A stretch of DNA of 64,000 nt from Larimichthys crocea. Taxonomy: Eukaryota; Chordata; Actinopteri; Sciaenidae. The notes beneath the pieces are model-generated. The model was not told where the DNA came from, did no database searches, and saw nothing but the letters and a program-made list of their open reading frames with translations. A program made the translations under genes and the position numbers. This document shows, piece after piece, positions 60,262 through 64,000 of the stretch; position 1 is the stretch's first letter; each line of letters begins with the position of its first letter. The DNA lies in assembly GCF_000972845.2 (NCBI RefSeq), contig NC_040017.1:21152742-21216741 (forward strand), given 5' to 3'.

Positions 60262-61841
60262 TCCAGTCCCAGAAGTTGCGCATCTCGTCACCTGCTGCTT
60301 TCCATTTTTTCCTGCCTTCTTTTTTGAATTTGGCCCTGAATCTGAGTCTTTGTGGGAGTCTGTTTTTCGTTTTTGCGACTGTGAGTCCGTCTTTCTCTTT
60401 CTCTTCATCATACTGTCCCCTGAGCTGCTGTCCTCATCTCTCCCTCTGGTTTTTGCAGTTTTTTTTTGTTTTTATGTCGACTTTTAGTCCTTTTACCTCC
60501 TCTGCTCTCTTGGTGGCACTGCTGTCATCACTGCTGCGCGAGGAAACCGCTCTTTGATAACGCTTTCCCCCTCCTCTTTCTTTCTTCTTCGTTTTTTCTT
60601 CTTTTTCTTTCGAGAGGATTTTTTTGAACGTTTCGATAAGCTTGCTTCTTGTCAGATTGGACTTTTTTCATTTTGTGGTGCGGCCGATCTTCTTTGTGGA
60701 GCTGCTTTTTTTCACTGAAGAAAAAAAACAAAATAAAAATTAAATGGTGTGAAGGGAAAAATCAGTTTTACTTGACCTAAAGGGAACTATCAAGTAGTGA
60801 AAACATCTTATTATCTCATCTGGGGCGGTGGAGGAGTTCGCTAAAGTAAAAAAATAAATAAATAAAAACCTTCATGATGTTATCAGGGTTATCTCAGCTT
60901 CAGCTTGGAGAGCTCATTTCAACAAAAATCCTTTTAATGTTATCATCCGCATTTTTTTAAAACTAAAATTCAACTTGTCTCTTCTCTTCTCTATTAGTTA
61001 CTTCCACTATCATTGTCACGAATAGATTTAAAATTGCGGGGTAGGGCGATGAAGCTTTATCGGCTTCCTGATTGGGGGCATGCCCAAAAAAGTTGGAGAA
61101 CTACTGTTATGGGAGGTGTTGTATCAAGATTTTTTGGAGCAGGATTCTCGGGATTAAAAAGCCAGGATATCTCGACCTGTAATCTAACAAAGATTTTCTC
61201 TTGCATACCCCCCAACTAATGGACGTACAGTGCTGAATCTAATCTCTTGCTTATTTGTTGTATTTTTGCTTCCTGTCACTTTCAACACTCTCCGGATAAA
61301 GCTCCTTGAAGCCACTATGTCCCCACCTGCGATGTAAACAATGAGATGAAGATGTCAATTTGTCATTCTTGTCAAGCTCCTCTACATTGACAGTATTTAT
61401 AATGTAATAAATGAGCACCGCCTCTGATGAGGAAAAAAATAGGATGAAGAACTTAGAGAAGATTTAGTCATGTACTGCACCTGTCGGGGATCATGGATTC
61501 AAAGTCATAGAGTTTCCGTGTCCAGTAACGAGCCTCTCGCGTCGTGTTCGGAGACTCGCTCTCTGGTTTGATCTGGTACTCGATCACAGTGCATCTGGCC
61601 CCTGGAAAAAAACATCATCAATAAATCAAACAGCGACATACAGGAACAGCTCTCACAACTGAGAGCTACATAATGAAACATAGTCCCAAATTAACTAGGT
61701 GTCACTTTGGTGTTCAGGTAGCCAGATTAAATGGGACATTCACTGTTCCTACCTCACGCTCTCTGTACCGGACAAATGTTTTGGTGGGACGTTTGGACCT
61801 GCCAGCCTCGCATTTTTCCACACTCCCATCTCCTCCTGGAT
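60262..61841 (-). pseudogene. nkapd1: Second nkapd1 copy with frameshifts: exons about 60262..60714, 61273..61326, 61481..61601, 61753..61841 (probably an assembly duplicate)
   Basis: All four exons of copy A are recognisable in order. Breaks are as follows. The 54-nt exon lacks its splice donor because the plus strand reads gcttcctgtc where copy A has gcttacctgtc. The 123-nt exon is 121 nt, a frameshift. The Lys/Ser-rich exon carries several indels that shift the frame. The stop TGA is altered (plus strand gtccagtccc against gtctcagtctcc). The IQEE exon has compensating +1 and -1 changes. Because nearly all changes are indels and copy A is intact, sequencing error in one contig end is more likely than a decayed paralogue. 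Confidence 0.8.
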
Positions 61842-62223
61842 CTGCGGTGGGTCAATATGAGTAAGTACAAAAGGCTGCCCGCACATACACAAACACACAC
61901 CAACAACTCCTTTGAATTCACAAAAAACTTCAAGTTTACTCGGGATTTTTAAACACATTTCTCAAGCCTTCAAATTACAAATTTACGTTTGTGAAACATT
62001 CAGTTGGTAAACCTGCCCAATGCTGCTAAATATCAGTTTTATTATCAAACATAACACAACATAACCCAATGATACGTGTAATCAGAGTCTGAAACAGGAT
62101 CAGTGAAAGAGAAAAAGCTTAATCTACGCATAGGTCAAAAACACAAACAATTTCTATTCTCTAAGAGTTCTCTTCTGGAGAGAAAATCATCAGCTACTTT
62201 AATAACTTTGAATGAATTAAGTC

Positions 62224-62729
62224 TGTTTTAAGGATAATTGTAATTACTCATTTCTAGCCTCTCAGATGTGAGGATTTGGTGCATTTCTTTGTCTTATACA
62301 TTTTACAATCACTTCTGACATTTTACAGAACAAAAAATTTAAATAACATTAGTCTGATCAAAGTCTGCATCAGATTATAAGTGTTAAGGGTCAAAATCAG
62401 AGTAAGAATGCAACGATTCAATTATAGATACAATTATAGAATGAGGACAAATCTGTTTCATTCATTAATTATAATGCATTCATTTTTCCAGTACTATGTA
62501 AGTTTTCTATTGCCATTTTAGTCAACAGTTGGTTTTATTATTCCTTTGAGGGGATTACATGTTGTTTTGGTGAGAGGTACTTTATAAACAGTGCAATACT
62601 GCTTTTCTGGCTTTGTTGCCATTGGTTTAGCACTTCTTAACACACCACTAACTTTGTTGGTTGTAACTGGAAGTGAAACAGTTGGTGTAGCTGAGGCTTT
62701 ATAGTTGCAAAACCATAATAATAGTAATA

Positions 62730-62765
<36 letters not shown>

Positions 62766-63393
62766 TACATATATTTATTTAATGGGCGCCTTTCGGTCAC
62801 CCAAGGACACCTTATAAAAATAAAAGTAGACAGCAAATAAACAAAACAAACAAAAAGAACCTAAAGTAAACACAATTACAAGAATACAAATTAAAAACAG
62901 GTTAAAAATAGGACAGTGTAATTGGTCAGTCAGATGGAAAAGGCATTTTAAAAGGTGGGTTAGTGGGACTTGAATTGTGAGAGTGAGTTGTTTCCTTATG
63001 ACGGGGGGTGAACCCTGAGTTTATAATCTGCGGTTACAGTTAATCAACGTTCATCACTGCATCCTTAAATCCAGCGCACTTACGCGTGTGTTTGATTGTG
63101 TTCAGGGTATCAATAGCAAGATTATACTTTCGTGTTTCCGGTCATGCGTGAAACCAATACATAATAGAGTTTGCCAGTTTATTTAATCACCCTTCTTTTT
63201 ATCAGTGAGGCCTCCAGAAGACCAGAAAATAACTTTCACGAGGGCAGGATTTGTTGCAGGGTGGTTATTCACTTAATTTCAGGTAGGAGACGTTAGAGAA
63301 ATTCGGATTTATACTGGGGTTTAGATGTTTTGATCAAATAATGTGTGTTCCCCTGTTTTTTGCATGTCTCGTGCACTCCCCTTATTGAATCCG
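62224..63393. other. 1170-bp block present only in copy B
   Basis: Copies A and B match up to gaattaagtc and again from aattgtagatcagtag. Copy A has only agtct between. The block holds a fragment of the cctctcaaatgtgaatattt repeat (about 62255-62340), an AAT microsatellite (62716-62764) and a retroelement-like tail. It has no clear target-site duplication, so a deletion on the copy-A haplotype is at least as likely as an insertion. Confidence 0.85.
62716..62960 (-). mobile_element. AAT microsatellite joined to a non-LTR-retroelement-like 3' end
   Basis: Interrupted AAT repeats (62716-62764) lead into atttatttaatgggcgcctt, tcggtcacccaaggacacct and tataaaaataaaag. I recognise the gcgcctttc...acccaaggacacctta core as a widespread fish retroelement end whose simple-repeat tail lies on this side. 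The family is not named. Confidence 0.5.
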
Positions 63394-63582
63394 AATTGTA
63401 GATCAGTAGTCAAGGACAGGAGAGACAATGGGACTGAGAAACAGGCCTGGGAAGTGTCATTTTGATACATAATGTTCATTGTGAGCAGACTCATCAGTGA
63501 GGGAGTGTCTGGCAGCATTTGTCTCAATGCGGCGTCTATGTATATGTCTATGATCTATTAACTAAAGGAGAGTCTTGGCGGA
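63394..63582. other. Return of shared A/B sequence, non-coding
   Basis: It matches 56423-56630 with small indels. Nothing else is recognised. Confidence 0.6.
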
Positions 63583-63790
63583 AAATGGATAAGGACGGAC
63601 TTTTAGGGGGGAACATTTCATTTTAAAAAGTTGCCCGACGGCTCGTTGGACAAAAACAAGGCATTTGCACAGTTTGCAAAGCCGAATTTAAATTCCACAG
63701 AAGTAACAACTTTAACATATCACCTCAAAGAACAAAACCCCAGTCTACACTACAGGAGTGTGCCTCGTCAGTATATTTTCCTATTCTGGC
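63583..63790 (+). mobile_element. Fragment resembling the BED zinc-finger N-terminus of a hAT/ZBED-type transposase
   Basis: Around 63610-63660 the plus strand reads FHFKKLPDGSLDKNK. After a frame change it can be read as CTVCKAEF followed by a HRS-type segment, giving the CxxC half of a BED finger after the KLPDGSLDK lead common in fish ZBED/hAT proteins. The open 67-residue frame at 63631-63834 covers only part. Frames shift and a stop follows the first segment, so it is a relic. Homology is from memory and moderate. Confidence 0.4.
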
Positions 63791-64000
63791 TTTTTTCTAT
63801 TAGCACTGTGCATATGTGCACCTTAAGCCAATAAAATGAATGAATTTAAATATACTTTCTCTGTGTTTATTCTACATTGATTTGATCATTTTACATAAAT
63901 AAATATTCATTATAGGCTTCAGTCTCAGAAAAATGCAATTAAATTATTGATAAATTTATTGATAAATTAATCGTGATTAATTACAGATTTTTTTGCGATT
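63791..64000. other. AT-rich window edge
   Basis: AATAAA-like and attaatcgtgattaatt motifs occur near the end. These could belong to the same mobile element. No gene is supported. Confidence 0.35.

Larger units (their letters stand above)
56696..63637. repeat. Long direct repeat, copy B (right of the gap), probably a false duplication
   Basis: It restarts at the base equivalent to 50841 and runs collinearly to the base equivalent to 56685. Differences are mainly single-base deletions and insertions, many in homopolymers, plus a 1170-bp extra block (62224-63393). Such indel-dominated divergence, ending exactly at the gap on one side, fits two overlapping contig ends rather than a biological tandem duplication. 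Confidence 0.93.

Noticed and set aside
59930..60411. 117- and 137-residue minus-strand frames in copy B
   Set aside because: They are frameshifted readings of the nkapd1 last exon and 3' UTR created by indels, not new genes.
1..64000. CRISPR array, prophage, operon or other prokaryotic system
   Set aside because: There are no spaced direct repeats, no dense coding and no ribosome-binding sites. The introns and SINEs show a vertebrate genome.

Overview
The window is vertebrate nuclear DNA, almost certainly from a ray-finned (teleost) fish. It is AT-rich and gene-poor, with GT-AG introns, tRNA-derived SINEs, non-LTR retrotransposon tails and other dispersed repeats of kinds I recognise from perch-like fish genomes. 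Two real protein-coding genes can be read. Nothing in the window looks bacterial, viral or CRISPR-like, and I found no clear new biological system.

Layout. Positions 1-43572 hold no recognisable coding exon. This is intergenic and/or 5'-UTR-intron sequence with scattered repeats: a LINE 3' end at 4171-4440, SINEs at 5268 and 34603, a tRNA-Thr-like sequence at 30107, a mariner/pogo-like end at 15440, and several old teleost repeat families. Positions 43573-48990 hold lrfn1 (SALM2), a synaptic adhesion protein, on the + strand. It has two coding exons, a 2.1-kb intron and a complete 759-residue protein with LRR, Ig, FnIII, transmembrane and PDZ-binding parts. Positions 48990-53970 are intergenic. 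Positions 53977-56028 hold the last four coding exons of nkapd1 (the C11orf57 homologue), a Lys/Ser-rich protein related to NKAP, on the - strand. The two genes are therefore tail to tail.

The strongest large-scale signal is an assembly one. A 10-base N gap lies at 56686-56695. The sequence after it (56696-63637) repeats the sequence before it (50841-56685) in the same order and orientation. The two differ mostly by single-base insertions and deletions, plus one 1170-bp block present only in the second copy. The second nkapd1 copy therefore has frameshifts, a lost stop and a lost splice donor, although the first is intact. The simplest reading is two overlapping contig ends (alternative haplotypes and/or unpolished long-read sequence) laid end to end, so the genome probably has one nkapd1 here. 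Smaller points of interest are a 48-bp tRNA-half insertion with a perfect 14-bp target-site duplication, a perfect 16-bp-stem hairpin, and a G-quadruplex motif beside a CA repeat upstream of lrfn1.
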